A stretch of 64,000 nucleotides of DNA from an uncultured Chlorobiaceae bacterium (GTDB lineage: Bacteria > Bacteroidota > Chlorobiia > Chlorobiales > Chlorobiaceae): positions 1 through 64,000 of the forward strand of contig CAIQGA010000155.1 of the NCBI GenBank assembly GCA_903871235.1, given 5' to 3'. The notes under the pieces were generated by a model. It saw nothing but the letters and a program-made list of their open reading frames with translations, did no database searches and was not told where the DNA came from. Made by a program: the position numbers and the translations under genes. This document shows, one piece after another, positions 40,614 to 51,481 of this stretch; within the stretch, counting starts at the first letter, position 1, and every line of letters starts with the position of its first letter.

Positions 40614-43277
40614 ATGCCATCAACAGATAATACTCTCTCAGTGTTTGTTGCCGGTGACGTGACAATTGACTGGAACATTGCGCATATATCAAGCGAATCA
40701 AATGAGTTAAGCAACTGTAAAGGGGAAGACAGTTGCCGAATGGACAAGCAGGGCGGCGCTGCCCTCCTCTGCCGAATGAGTTGGCAATACGGAAGCGCCG
40801 CTCTCCTTGCCGATCTCATTACGTCAATGGCTCATCAACTCAAGAGCGACCTGCCCTTTGCGGTTGAAGTTGCAACGACTCACTCAACCTCAACAAAGAC
40901 AATTGATCCCTACGACACAAGCTACTACCACTGTTATTCTGTATGGGCTCCATATCGCGACAAGGATACTCCAAGCACTCTCGTCTGGCGGGTTGAGCGA
41001 TTTCTGGGCCTTGACCGGTCATCCAAAATCGACCTGGAACAACATGAAGCCGAAAACGTTTTTTCTGGCCCAATTAATCCCGATATTATTGTCATTGATG
41101 ACAGCGACCTTGGCTTCCGCGATCAACCATCTCGATGGCCCAAAGCGATAACCCCCCCCGCCGGTGATAAAAAATCTCCATGGATTATTGTTAAAATGTC
41201 GCAACCAATCGCGGAGGGGGCCTTATGGGATCATCTTGTCTCAAACTTTTCTGATCGCCTGATTGTCATTTTGAGCATTAACGATTTGCGGGAGTCAGCC
41301 ATTCAGGTCAGCGCGCAGATTTCATGGGAAAAAACAGCCCAGGAACTGATCTGGGAACTGACCCACAATCCCATGATCAACAGCCTGACCAATTCAGCCT
41401 ATACGGTTGTTTCATTCGGCCCGACCGGAGCCCTGCTTCTTCCCGGGGTTAAGAAACATCAACGTCCCCAACTTCTTTTTGATCCCTTGTATATGGAACG
41501 TGAATGGCCGGCAGGAAAAGGGGAGATTATTGGCAAGACATCAGTACTGGCGACAGGAATTGTGCGTGAAATTATCCTCGCCAGAGAAGATCCTGACCTT
41601 GTCAACGGAATCCAGACTGGCATACTGGCAATGCGTCATCTCCACAAAATCGGCTATGATGGCGGTACCGACTCCTCACCTCGCCTGCGCTTCCCGATTG
41701 AAGAGGTCACGACACAGTTACGAAACACAAAAAAGCCTCTTGCGGTTGCCGAGTGCCCCACACGTGACGCAGAACAACATTCGCAGCCATCATCCTGGAC
41801 AATTCTCAGAGATCGTTATTATGATAACCTTGAAGAGTTGAGTCGGCGAATCGTCCTTCAAGGGGCAAAAGCCGCCTTGAAAAACATTCCAATCGGAAAA
41901 TTCGGGGATCTTGTTACGGTGGATCGCCAGGAGATCGAATCACTCAGAAGCATTCACAGTCTGATTTCAGAATATTGCAATCAGCAGGAAGATCGACCTA
42001 TTTCAATCGCTGTTTTTGGCCCTCCCGGTTCAGGAAAATCGTTTGCCGTCAAGCAAATTGCCAAAGCGGCCAATACTGATAAAAAAATTGCAGAAAAAAC
42101 GCATACCTTTAATCTCTCGCAATTCAAAAGCCCGGCTGATTTGATTGATGCCTTTCATCAGATTCGTGATGTGGCCCTCTCGGGGAAAATTCCACTGGCT
42201 TTCTGGGATGAGTTCGACTCACCGCTTGATGGCAAAAAACTTGGATGGCTACGCTTCTTTCTTGCGCCCATGCAGGATGGTGAATTTCAGCAGGGACAGC
42301 TCACCCATCCGATTGGAAAAGCTATTTTTGTCTTTGCAGGCGGCACCTCTTCGAGCCTCGACTCTTTTACAAAATCAAAAAAACAAAGAGAGCTTGTTGA
42401 AGCAAAGGTACCTGATTTTTTGAGCCGACTGAAGGGCTTTCTCAATGTGCTTGGCCCCAATCCGCAAATCGCTGAAGGGCGCGATGACCCTTATTTTATT
42501 GTCCGTCGGGCGCTGCTTCTTCGCTCACTCTTTGAGCGACTGACTCCCCAGTTATTTGACCGTAATCGTATACTCCGTATCGATACAGGAATCATGCGCG
42601 CATTTCTCCGGGTTGAAAGCTATCGGCACGGATCGCGCTCAATGGAAGCAATTGTTGCCATGAGCCGACTTGGCAATGCAACGCATTTCAACCGTTCCTA
42701 CCTGCCTCCAGAAGAACAACTTGAACTGCATGTTGATCCGCACTCTTTCATAGCAATGGTTCATCATCTGGAACTTAGTGAGGAGTTACTCGAAAAATTG
42801 GCCCGCCTTAACCATCAGTTGTTCCACAACAACCTTAAAAGCCTTGGGTATGTCTGGGGTGAGGTTACTGATGAGAAGGCAGAGCCGAAAACGCACAGCT
42901 CGCTGGTAAACTATACAGAACTCTCCGCGCATAAAAAAGAGAAGAATCGTGCCATCGTCCGCGATATTCCCAATAAACTTGCCGCTTTTGGCTACGCCAT
43001 TGTACCAATGCGCAACAATGAACAACCGGCTGAATTTCTTATACCGGAACTCAAAGAGATGGCCATACTTGAACACGAACGATGGATGGACGGGAAACTG
43101 AAGGATGGATGGAAATTTGCCATCCAGACCAACAAGGAAAAAAAGCGTCACGCCCTGCTCGTTGACTGGGAACGTCTGCCGAAAGAGGAAAAAGATAAAC
43201 GACTCTTCCAGGTTTCAGAAAATATTCCCCGCTTGCTGAAGGTAGCAGGGTATACCATTGTCAAACTTTCTCAATAA
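40614..43277 (+). CDS. Multidomain protein: PfkB/ribokinase-like N-terminal region, P-loop AAA-type ATPase, C-terminal RyR domain
   Basis: FVAGDVTIDWNIAH and VVSFGPTGALLLPG (PfkB-like); AVFGPPGSGKSFAVKQIAKAA and PLAFWDEFDSPLDG; C-terminus HERWMDGKLKDGWKFAIQTNKEKKRHALLVDWERLPKEEKDKRLFQVSENIPRLLKVAGYTIVKL resembles RyR domains. Confidence 0.7.
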   Translation: MPSTDNTLSVFVAGDVTIDWNIAHISSESNELSNCKGEDSCRMDKQGGAALLCRMSWQYGSAALLADLITSMAHQLKSDLPFAVEVATTHSTSTKTIDPYDTSYYHCYSVWAPYRDKDTPSTLVWRVERFLGLDRSSKIDLEQHEAENVFSGPINPDIIVIDDSDLGFRDQPSRWPKAITPPAGDKKSPWIIVKMSQPIAEGALWDHLVSNFSDRLIVILSINDLRESAIQVSAQISWEKTAQELIWELTHNPMINSLTNSAYTVVSFGPTGALLLPGVKKHQRPQLLFDPLYMEREWPAGKGEIIGKTSVLATGIVREIILAREDPDLVNGIQTGILAMRHLHKIGYDGGTDSSPRLRFPIEEVTTQLRNTKKPLAVAECPTRDAEQHSQPSSWTILRDRYYDNLEELSRRIVLQGAKAALKNIPIGKFGDLVTVDRQEIESLRSIHSLISEYCNQQEDRPISIAVFGPPGSGKSFAVKQIAKAANTDKKIAEKTHTFNLSQFKSPADLIDAFHQIRDVALSGKIPLAFWDEFDSPLDGKKLGWLRFFLAPMQDGEFQQGQLTHPIGKAIFVFAGGTSSSLDSFTKSKKQRELVEAKVPDFLSRLKGFLNVLGPNPQIAEGRDDPYFIVRRALLLRSLFERLTPQLFDRNRILRIDTGIMRAFLRVESYRHGSRSMEAIVAMSRLGNATHFNRSYLPPEEQLELHVDPHSFIAMVHHLELSEELLEKLARLNHQLFHNNLKSLGYVWGEVTDEKAEPKTHSSLVNYTELSAHKKEKNRAIVRDIPNKLAAFGYAIVPMRNNEQPAEFLIPELKEMAILEHERWMDGKLKDGWKFAIQTNKEKKRHALLVDWERLPKEEKDKRLFQVSENIPRLLKVAGYTIVKLSQ

Positions 43278-43385
43278 CGGCAACGGCAAGGCAGTGTAAA
43301 AAAAAGCATATTGGCGAAACAGCAATATTTTGCGTACACTTTGCAGAGCCAGAGAGAAAACCCGTAAAGAGACTACAAGACAACA

Positions 43386-43817
43386 ATGATGCGCATTTCA
43401 AGAAAAATCGAGATTGATTACGGCCATACGCTTCCAAACAGCTTTTCCTTCTGCAACCAGTTGCACGGCCACCGAGGGGTAGTTGTCGCAACGGTCGAAG
43501 GAGAACTGATTGAGCGCAAAGGTGACAGCGAAGAGGGAATGGTGATGGATTTCAAGTTTTTGAAAGCGATCATGGTGGAGCAAATTCACGACAAGCTTGA
43601 CCACGGCTTTGCTGTGTGGAAAGAGGATCATGAAGATCTTGACTTTATCATGAAGCGCAATTCACGGGTACTGGTTACCGATGAGCCGCCAACGGCCGAG
43701 TGCCTTGCAAAATGGGCGTTCAATCAGCTTCTCCACCGTCTGCCGGAAGGGGTGAGGCTTCAACAGCTTCGATGGTACGAAACTCCAAACAACTGGGCCG
43801 ACGTTTATGGCCTGTAG
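43386..43817 (+). CDS. 6-pyruvoyl-tetrahydropterin synthase / QueD family
   Basis: IDYGHTLPNSFSFCNQLHGHRGVVVATVEGEL, GMVMDFKFLKAIM, LDHGFAVWKED, PPTAECLAKWAF. Confidence 0.87.
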   Translation: MMRISRKIEIDYGHTLPNSFSFCNQLHGHRGVVVATVEGELIERKGDSEEGMVMDFKFLKAIMVEQIHDKLDHGFAVWKEDHEDLDFIMKRNSRVLVTDEPPTAECLAKWAFNQLLHRLPEGVRLQQLRWYETPNNWADVYGL

Positions 43818-43959
43818 GCTCTCCTTTTCAGTAAAAGCCGAACACGCCGAGTAAAAGTAGCATTTTCACTTCTCCCTCTTTTTCTTTACGTTAAAGCGAT
43901 ACTCTTTTATTACAATTAAAGAATCAAAACGTTTTAACGCCGACAGGAGAGGGCGAACA

Positions 43960-44628
43960 ATGCGAATTCATGATTTTGACCCTGACAGCAGACCAAGGGA
44001 GCGTTTTCTCAGTAGCGGAGCCGCCTCACTCAGCCCGGCTGAACTCCTCGCCATTATCCTGCGAACTGGCACAAAAAACCTCAACATTGTTGACGTTTGC
44101 AATGAAGTTATTGCAAAATTTACCCTTGAAAAACTTTCCGCCGTAACGATCAAAGAACTTCAGGAGATCAAGGGAATTGGTACTGCCAAGGCAATGCAGA
44201 TTATTGCGGTCTTCGAACTGAACAAACGACTCCACTACAGCCGCAACCAGAATAAAAAAATTCAGGCGGCAAGCGATATTTTCGACTATATGGCAGGCAG
44301 AGTTCCGGATGAAACAAAAGAGCATCTCTTTGTGCTTCACCTGAACACAAAAAACCAGATCACCAAAACTGAGCTCGTCTCGGTTGGAACACTCAACGCA
44401 GCCCTCATTCACCCAAGGGAGGTTTTTAAATCGGCTATCAAAGAAAGCTCTCACGCCATCATTCTGGTGCACAACCACCCTTCTGGCGATACGGAACCAA
44501 GCAACGCCGACAAACAGGTCACCGAGCTCCTAAAAAAAGCAAGCACCGTTGTACAGATCGACCTTCTCGACCACGTCATAACCGGAAAAACTGGATGGTT
44601 CAGCTTTCGGGAGAGCGGCATACTCTGA
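43960..44628 (+). CDS. radC: DNA repair protein RadC family
   Basis: [61 protein letters not shown] (JAMM motif). Confidence 0.95.
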   Translation: MRIHDFDPDSRPRERFLSSGAASLSPAELLAIILRTGTKNLNIVDVCNEVIAKFTLEKLSAVTIKELQEIKGIGTAKAMQIIAVFELNKRLHYSRNQNKKIQAASDIFDYMAGRVPDETKEHLFVLHLNTKNQITKTELVSVGTLNAALIHPREVFKSAIKESSHAIILVHNHPSGDTEPSNADKQVTELLKKASTVVQIDLLDHVITGKTGWFSFRESGIL

Positions 44629-44639
44629 GAAGCAACTCT

Positions 44640-44894
44640 TCAGCCGAACGACATCTGGAGAGTAACAGAATTACCCAAGCCGTCTGGAGAAATTTCACGA
44701 ACATTCCTTGCCTGCAACCCTTTCTGCGTTCTGTCGAGTTCAAAATCAACATTGGCATCCTGATTCAGTACCTTAAAATTCTGATCCGACTGGATGGCGG
44801 AAAAATGGACGAAAATATCCTCCCCGCCCTCAGGATTCAAAAGAAAACCGTAACCTTTCTTGCCATCAAACCATTTAACTTTACTTCTTGCCAT
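44640..44894 (-). CDS. Cold-shock domain protein
   Basis: [35 protein letters not shown]1/RNP2 motifs. Confidence 0.93.
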   Translation of the reverse strand: MARSKVKWFDGKKGYGFLLNPEGGEDIFVHFSAIQSDQNFKVLNQDANVDFELDRTQKGLQARNVREISPDGLGNSVTLQMSFG

Positions 44895-45103
44895 GATAAA
44901 CCTGAAAATTTACCATCTTTCGTGGATGTGCTATGCGGCCAAATGACGCATCAGCAGGTTGTTTACGCTGTAAATATATAAATATTTTCTTACTTATTTC
45001 GCTTTTACAAAAAAAATACAATCGCATTACGTCCTTATCGCGAACAATCAAGAAGAGCAAAACGTCTTGTTCCTAAGTAAAAAACAGAAGCTCACTAAAA
45101 AAA

Positions 45104-45835
45104 ATGAACCAAGTTATCATCATCACCGGGGCAGGAAAGGGAATCGGCAAGGCCATAGCACTTGAGTTTGCCCGGGCAACCGAAAAGCAGAACGGGTTTG
45201 AACCTGTGCTGATCCTTGTATCGAGAACCATTTCCGATTTGGAATCGGTTGCCACAGAATGCCGCTCTTTGGGGGCAACTACTGATATCTTTAAGATCGA
45301 CATTGCCGATATCGCCCAGATTGAGTCACTCATCAGCACGACGCTGGAGCGTTACGGCACCATTGACTGCCTGATCAATAATGCCGGAGTCGGGCGGTTC
45401 AAGCCTCTCGCTGAACTGACAGAAGAAGATTTTGACTACACGATGGCGACAAACCTCAAAGGCACCTTTTTCCTCACACAGAAGATTTTTCCGGTCATGG
45501 AAAAAAAGAGATCGGGCCACATTTTCTTTATCACCTCCATTGCTGCAGAGATAGCGTTCAAAAGCTCTTCGATCTACTGTATGTCGAAATTCGGACAAAA
45601 AGGGCTGGTTGAAGCGATACGGCTCTATGCAAAAACATGCAATGTCCGCATTACCAATGTGATGACAGGCGCCGTCTACACGCCGATGTGGGGGGAGCTC
45701 CCCGATGCAATGAAAACCGTCATGATGAGACCTGAAGATATCGCAACCCCTGTTGTCAGCGCCTATTTTATGCCAGAGCGAACATCGGTAGAAGAGCTTG
45801 TACTCAGGCCGGTTTGCGGGGATATCAATGAATGA
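45104..45835 (+). CDS. Sepiapterin reductase-like SDR
   Basis: IIITGAGKGIGKAIALEFARA, INNAGVGRFKPLAELTEEDFDYTMATNLKGTFFLTQ, SSIYCMSKFGQKGLVEAIRLYA; strongly resembles the sepiapterin reductase known from Chlorobaculum tepidum. Confidence 0.82.
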   Translation: MNQVIIITGAGKGIGKAIALEFARATEKQNGFEPVLILVSRTISDLESVATECRSLGATTDIFKIDIADIAQIESLISTTLERYGTIDCLINNAGVGRFKPLAELTEEDFDYTMATNLKGTFFLTQKIFPVMEKKRSGHIFFITSIAAEIAFKSSSIYCMSKFGQKGLVEAIRLYAKTCNVRITNVMTGAVYTPMWGELPDAMKTVMMRPEDIATPVVSAYFMPERTSVEELVLRPVCGDINE

Positions 45836-45923
45836 CAAAGCAAAAGCTCTTCTGGGAAAGCCGCTTTTTTTCCTGTATTTTGCGGGTTCTTCTTTTTAAA
45901 TAAACTTTTGAGCACCAACAACC

Positions 45924-46382
45924 ATGAATCTGAAAGAAAAAATAGATCTGGATCTGAAAAATTCAATGAAAAGCGGCGACAAGACCCGCCTGAACGCCAT
46001 CCGTTCCATCCGGGCGACGCTGCTTGAAAAAGAGGTATCTATCCGCGTTGCCGGCAAGGGAGTATTGAGTGAGGAGCAGGAGATTGAAGTGCTCGTCAGC
46101 CTTGCAAAAAAACGGCGGGATGCCATTGAGCAGTTTACCGCCGGGAACCGTCCCGACCTGGCAGCGACAGAACTTTCGGAACTCACCGTTATCGAAGAGT
46201 ATCTGCCGGAACCCGTTTCGGATGAAGAGGTCAGGAGCGCTATAGAGGAGATTGTGGCCAAAACAGGAGCTACATCAATGAAAGATATCGGAAAAGTCAT
46301 GGGCCAGGCTATGAAAGCGCTTAAAGGAAAGGCGGACGGCACCAAGGTTCAAGAGATCGTCAAATCACTGCTTTCTGCATAA
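45924..46382 (+). CDS. GatB/YqeY domain protein
   Basis: LKEKIDLDLKNSMKSGDKTRLNAIRSIRATLLEKE..., EEYLPEPVSDEEVRSAIEEIV, GKVMGQAMKALKGKADG. Confidence 0.92.
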   Translation: MNLKEKIDLDLKNSMKSGDKTRLNAIRSIRATLLEKEVSIRVAGKGVLSEEQEIEVLVSLAKKRRDAIEQFTAGNRPDLAATELSELTVIEEYLPEPVSDEEVRSAIEEIVAKTGATSMKDIGKVMGQAMKALKGKADGTKVQEIVKSLLSA

Positions 46383-46400
46383 CCCACTCCCTTCACCATC

Positions 46401-47693
46401 ATGCTTGATATCAACTATGTACGCCAGAATCCAGACGAGGTTGTTGAGATGCTGCACAAGCGCCAGCTTTCCTCGGAAGAACCAAAAGTGGCGCAACTCC
46501 TCGACTTCGACAAAGAACGCAAAGCGCTTGTACAGCGTTCGGATGACCTGAAAGCGTTACGCAACAAGGTTTCAAAAGAGATTGCCGACATTAAAAAAAG
46601 CGGCATTGGTTCATCTGAAGAGCTGATCCTTCAGATGAAATCAGTTTCAGAGGAAATTGCCGGAATGAACAGCTTGCTTGGTTCTCTTGAAGCAGAGATT
46701 GAGAAAATTCTTCTGGTGCTCCCCAATAAACTGCACCAGTCGGTTCCTGCCGGGCGTTCTGCTGACGACAACCAGATCTTCAGCGATCCGGTATCCTTTA
46801 CCTACAATCTTGACTTTCCGGTCAAAAACCACCTTGAACTGGGCAAATCCCTGCGAATTCTTGATTTTGAACGGGGAGCAAAGGTTTGCGGTGCAGGCTT
46901 TCCTGTGTACATAGGCAAAGGAGCACGTCTTGAGCGCGCACTGATTAATTTCATGCTCGACTGCCACACCGAACGTCACGGCTATACCGAAGTCTTTCCG
47001 CCCTTTTTCGTCAATCAGGAGTCGCTCAGAGGCACCGGACAATGGCCGAAATTCGCTGACCAGGTCTACCATATAGGGGAAGATGATCTCTATGCCATTC
47101 CAACGGCAGAGGTACCGGTAACCAATCTGCACCGGGACGAAATGCTCGATGTCAAGGCGCTGCCAATCTGCTATGCTGCCTACTCAGCCTGTTTCCGTCG
47201 TGAAGCGGGAAGCTACGGCAAGGATACCAGGGGGTTCCTCAGGGTACACCAGTTCAACAAAGTCGAGATGGTAAAGTTTACCCGGCCAGAGGAGTCGTAC
47301 GACGCGCTTGAAATGATTCGTGAAAATGCGGAAGCAATTCTCACTGCCCTGAAAATTCCCTATCGGGTGCTTTTGCTCTGCAGCGGTGACATCAGTGCCA
47401 ACGCAACGAAATGTTATGACATTGAGGTCTGGTCGCCAGCGGAACAGAAATATCTTGAAGCATCGAGCTGTTCCAACTTTGAGGATTACCAGGCCCGGCG
47501 TGCCAACATCCGTTTCAAACCAGAGAGCAATGCAAAACCTGAGTTTGTCCATACCCTGAATGGCTCAGGCCTGGCGACCTCCCGACTTATGGTCTCCCTG
47601 CTTGAACACTACCAGACTGCGGAAGGCACTATCATGGTTCCGGAAGTTCTGCGCCATTACACGAGGTTTGACGAGATTCAGGCCGCAGAGTGA
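46401..47693 (+). CDS. serS: Seryl-tRNA synthetase
   Basis: [62 protein letters not shown]. Confidence 0.97.
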   Translation: MLDINYVRQNPDEVVEMLHKRQLSSEEPKVAQLLDFDKERKALVQRSDDLKALRNKVSKEIADIKKSGIGSSEELILQMKSVSEEIAGMNSLLGSLEAEIEKILLVLPNKLHQSVPAGRSADDNQIFSDPVSFTYNLDFPVKNHLELGKSLRILDFERGAKVCGAGFPVYIGKGARLERALINFMLDCHTERHGYTEVFPPFFVNQESLRGTGQWPKFADQVYHIGEDDLYAIPTAEVPVTNLHRDEMLDVKALPICYAAYSACFRREAGSYGKDTRGFLRVHQFNKVEMVKFTRPEESYDALEMIRENAEAILTALKIPYRVLLLCSGDISANATKCYDIEVWSPAEQKYLEASSCSNFEDYQARRANIRFKPESNAKPEFVHTLNGSGLATSRLMVSLLEHYQTAEGTIMVPEVLRHYTRFDEIQAAE

Positions 47694-48754
47694 GCCTGCA
47701 AAGCCCTCCCATCAAGAAACTCCCTGACCATACGGCTCACCTTTTCAACATCAATAAGAAAAGCGTCGTGGCCGTATGGTTCATCGAGGTAGAGAATACT
47801 TGATTTCGGCATAAACCGGGCCAACTCCTCCTGCTCCACTTTCGGATAGAGAATATCGGAATTGATAGAGAGGATTTCCACAGGAAGATGGATGGAGCGC
47901 AAAACATCCTCATAAGCTCCCCTGCCCCGCCCGAGATCGTGCATATCCATCGCCTTGGTCAGGGTGATGTAGCTGTTGGCGTCAAAACGCTCAACAAGTT
48001 TTCGCCCCTGATGGTGCAGATAACTCTCCGCCTTGAAGGTTGTGCCGTGATGATACTGTCGGCCAAACTTGACCTGGAAGTTTTCGAAGCTCCGGTAGCT
48101 GCACATGGCCATCATCCTTGCGGCGGCAAGCCCTTTTGCGGGGGGATGACCGGCCTCGTACCATCCATCGTTCCAGTCGCGGTCGGCATAGATTGCCTGC
48201 CGTTGGGCTTCGCTCTGCGCGATGCACCATGCTGAGTGACGGCCGGAGGCACCCATCGGCATAAGAGCCTGAACAATGTCTGGATAAAGGGCGCCCCACT
48301 CAAGAACCTGCATACCGCCAAGAGAGGCTCCTACCACAAGCTTGACACGCTCGATGCCAAGCCCTGCAAGCAGAAGTCGCTGTACTTCAACCATATCCCT
48401 GATCGTGATCAGTGGAAAATCGGGGCCGTAATTGCGTCCGGTAAGAGGATTGAGGGAGGTCGGGCCTGTCGTACCATAGCAACTGCCAAGCACATTGCTG
48501 CAAATCATGAAATCCACACTCTCATCAAAAGCGCCCCCTTGTGAAAACATTCCCTCCCACCAGCTATCTGCATCAGCGGAACCGGTAAGAGCCTGGCAGA
48601 CAAGCACCACATTATCTTTGCGCTCACTGAGCGTTCCCCAGGTTCTGTAGGCAATCCGCACCGACGGAAGTATCTCCCCAAGCTCGGTTATAAAGGGTTC
48701 AGTGGAGTCGAAATAGTGCGTTTTTTTAGAAATTATCTCCGTATATGCTCTCAT
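47678..48754 (-). CDS. metX: Homoserine O-acetyltransferase
   Basis: [49 protein letters not shown] 48754 preferred over 48859. 3' end overlaps serS by 16 nt. Confidence 0.95.
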   Translation of the reverse strand: MRAYTEIISKKTHYFDSTEPFITELGEILPSVRIAYRTWGTLSERKDNVVLVCQALTGSADADSWWEGMFSQGGAFDESVDFMICSNVLGSCYGTTGPTSLNPLTGRNYGPDFPLITIRDMVEVQRLLLAGLGIERVKLVVGASLGGMQVLEWGALYPDIVQALMPMGASGRHSAWCIAQSEAQRQAIYADRDWNDGWYEAGHPPAKGLAAARMMAMCSYRSFENFQVKFGRQYHHGTTFKAESYLHHQGRKLVERFDANSYITLTKAMDMHDLGRGRGAYEDVLRSIHLPVEILSINSDILYPKVEQEELARFMPKSSILYLDEPYGHDAFLIDVEKVSRMVREFLDGRALQAHSAA

Positions 48755-48989
48755 GCGCTTCGTATCAGTTTTGCAATGGCTTGTTAAAACGACCTTGATA
48801 TCATCGATATGTACTCTCCACGAGAGAGTGGTGTACCAAATCGGCGATAACTCCGGCAAATGTAAAAAAGTGGCGCTCTGGCGAATAACGAGTGCGACTG
48901 CACCCGAAACGCAAAAGTAAACCGTTAAAAAGTAACAAGTTACAGGAAAATATCTGAAGAGAGGTATGAACCCGGAAGAGAGGCATACA

Positions 48990-49102
48990 TACCATCATCA
49001 CTCCCGGACTTTCTTCCGGGATGGAATTGGCACCGCTCATTATAGTAATGACGGTTGCCAAGGCTTCTCAGGGCCAGTCCCTCCACCTTTCTCGATGATA
49101 GC
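48990..49102 (-). ncRNA. SAM-I (S-box) riboswitch upstream of metX
   Basis: Reverse complement reads GCTATCATCGAGAAAGGTGGAGGGACTGGCCCTGAGAAGCCTTGGCAACC...GAGCGGTGCCAATTCCATCCCGGAAGAAAGTCCGGGAGTGATGATGGTA: canonical S-box core, P1 pairing ATCATC/GATGAT. Confidence 0.93.
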
Positions 49103-49209
49103 TTGAAATCTTGAAAAGAACATTTAGTCTGATTAATCTACAACAGGGAATAGTATTTTACAAACAGCCTGAAGGGCCAATGTATTTTAATTGTTTTTAA
49201 TGATTACCC

Positions 49210-50547
49210 ATGACCACAGCACGAGAACTGGCATTGCATGTCTTGCAGTCACTTGAAACCGGAAAACAGCGATCAGACCAGACTTTGCACCAAGCTCTGC
49301 AGCACTCTACACTCAACCGTATTGACCGGGCACTCACCACCGAGCTGGTCAACGGGATTCTGCGCTACCGGCTTCAGCTTGATTTCATTATCGGACGGTT
49401 CTACCACCACAATTTGGAAAAGGCTGCGCCGGTCATGAAAAACATTCTCCGCCTCGGAGCATATCAAATCCTCTTCCTCAACAAGGTTCCCGACTGGGCG
49501 GCCGTCAACGAATGCGTTAAACTTGCCCGAAAATACAAAGGTGACAGAATGTCGAAACTGGTCAACGGTGTTTTGAGAAAAATCACGCCGGAAAGCGTCA
49601 CCCTTGAGGAGTGGCTGAAAGAGAAAAGCGCTGAAGAGCAGCTTGCCGTCAAGTACTCACACCCGCAGTGGCTTGTTGACCGATGGGTCAAGGCTTACGG
49701 AGTACAAAAATGTGAAGCCGCCCTTATCTACAACAACCAGTTTCCCTCTTTTGGATTCAGGATCAACCGATTGAAAAATTCAGCAGGGAAGTTTTTTTCC
49801 GCCACGGAAATGGCGGACGCTGCACACGAAAAGTGCGGCATTGAAAGCTTCTTTCTCTCAAAGGATTTCAGCTCTTTTGAACCCGCAGTCATCGACGGAC
49901 GTCTCACCGTTCAAAACCCGACACAGGCACTTGCCTGCCTGCTGCTCAATCCGACTCCGGGCAGCAAGGTTCTCGACCTGTGTGCCGCGCCGGGAGGGAA
50001 AGCCACTTTCATGGCTGAGCTGATGAACAATAGTGGCCAGATTACTGCCGTTGACCGCTATGAACAAAAACTTGCAAAAACAGAGTCACATGCCGAAGCT
50101 CTCGGCATCACCATCATCCACACCGTGGCAGAGGATGCCCGAAGCTTTATGCCCGACATCCGTCCCGATGCCATCCTGCTCGACGCACCCTGCTCGGGAA
50201 CCGGAGTGCTTGGGCGGCGAGCTGAACTGCGATGGAAGCTGAACCCCGAAACTCTCCTTGAGCTTCAGATACTACAGGCTGAGCTGCTCGATCATGCGGC
50301 GGAACTGCTTGATGAGGATGGTATTCTGGTCTATGCTACCTGCTCCATCGAGCCAGAAGAAAACAGCCTGCAGATCTACTCATTTCTGCGGCGGCACCCC
50401 GATTTTATTGCTGATCCGGCAGGTGAGAGTGTTCCGGAGCCATTCCGACGAGGCGATGAGGGGTGTGGCGCACTTCTTACCCTGCCAGGCGAACATCCGG
50501 GATTTGATGGTGGATTCTGCCAGCGACTGCGCAAAACAAAAGGATAA
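49210..50547 (+). CDS. rsmB: 16S rRNA (cytosine(967)-C(5))-methyltransferase
   Basis: NusB-like N-terminus, VLDLCAAPGGKATFMAELMNNSGQITAVDRYEQKL, LLDAPCSGTGVLGRRAELRWKL, YATCSIEPEENS. Confidence 0.94.
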   Translation: MTTARELALHVLQSLETGKQRSDQTLHQALQHSTLNRIDRALTTELVNGILRYRLQLDFIIGRFYHHNLEKAAPVMKNILRLGAYQILFLNKVPDWAAVNECVKLARKYKGDRMSKLVNGVLRKITPESVTLEEWLKEKSAEEQLAVKYSHPQWLVDRWVKAYGVQKCEAALIYNNQFPSFGFRINRLKNSAGKFFSATEMADAAHEKCGIESFFLSKDFSSFEPAVIDGRLTVQNPTQALACLLLNPTPGSKVLDLCAAPGGKATFMAELMNNSGQITAVDRYEQKLAKTESHAEALGITIIHTVAEDARSFMPDIRPDAILLDAPCSGTGVLGRRAELRWKLNPETLLELQILQAELLDHAAELLDEDGILVYATCSIEPEENSLQIYSFLRRHPDFIADPAGESVPEPFRRGDEGCGALLTLPGEHPGFDGGFCQRLRKTKG

Positions 50548-50551
50548 AGAG

Positions 50552-51466
50552 ATGGAAATGCTGCGCCCTAACTACCAAAGCGCTCTTGATAGTTTCCTGA
50601 ACTATATGCTCATTGATCGCAATTTTTCGGCAAACACCCAGGAGTCGTATCAGAACGATCTCAAGCGCTACCTTCTCTTCATACAGCGGGGCTCCATAGC
50701 GATGGAGAAAATCACAAACCAGCATATCGAAGAGTTGGTGGGCGAACTGTATGACATTGGCCTGGAAGCAAGCTCAATAGCGAGAAACATCTCCGCGATT
50801 CGCTCTTTTCATAAATTTCTGGTGCTCGAACGCGCACTTGTCTCAAATCCGGCGGAAAACATTCATCAGCCAAAAAAAGGACGCTATTTGCCGAGCGTCC
50901 TGACGGTTGAGGAGACCATGCGCCTGCTCGCTGCCCCGGAGGCGCTCAACCCGCCCGGCAAATATGATCTGCGTGACAAGGCGATTCTTGAACTTCTTTA
51001 TGCAACGGGCGTCAGGGTGAGTGAGCTCATCAGCATCCGCCAGCAAAGCCTCTATCTTGATGCAGGTTTTGTGAGAATTTTCGGCAAGGGATCAAAGGAA
51101 AGACTTGTGCCGGTAGGAAGTTCCGCCATCACATGGATCCGGAGATACCAGGCGGAACTTCGCCTTGTACTGGTGCAGCGCAACTCTGACGATTACCTCT
51201 TTCTCAATTCACGCGGCATAAAACTTTCACGTATGGCCCTTTTTACCATGGTGCAAAAATATGCTCTCATGGCTGAAATTAAAAAAAATATCAGTCCGCA
51301 TACCTTTCGCCACACCTTCGCCACCCATCTTCTTGAGGGTGGTGCCGATCTTCGCGCAGTCCAGGAGATGCTCGGACACCGCTCAATCGTCACCACACAA
51401 ATCTACACGCATATCGACCGCTCATTCATCAAAGAGGTGCACAAAAGCTTTCATCCGAGGGGATGA
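50552..51466 (+). CDS. xerD: XerC/XerD-type site-specific tyrosine recombinase
   Basis: LDSFLNYMLIDRNFSANTQESYQNDLKRYLLFI, ELLYATGVRVSELISI, SPHTFRHTFATHLLEGGADLRAVQEMLGHRSIVTTQIYTH; ATG 50552. Confidence 0.94.
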   Translation: MEMLRPNYQSALDSFLNYMLIDRNFSANTQESYQNDLKRYLLFIQRGSIAMEKITNQHIEELVGELYDIGLEASSIARNISAIRSFHKFLVLERALVSNPAENIHQPKKGRYLPSVLTVEETMRLLAAPEALNPPGKYDLRDKAILELLYATGVRVSELISIRQQSLYLDAGFVRIFGKGSKERLVPVGSSAITWIRRYQAELRLVLVQRNSDDYLFLNSRGIKLSRMALFTMVQKYALMAEIKKNISPHTFRHTFATHLLEGGADLRAVQEMLGHRSIVTTQIYTHIDRSFIKEVHKSFHPRG

Positions 51467-51481
51467 GGGCATTTGCGGAGT

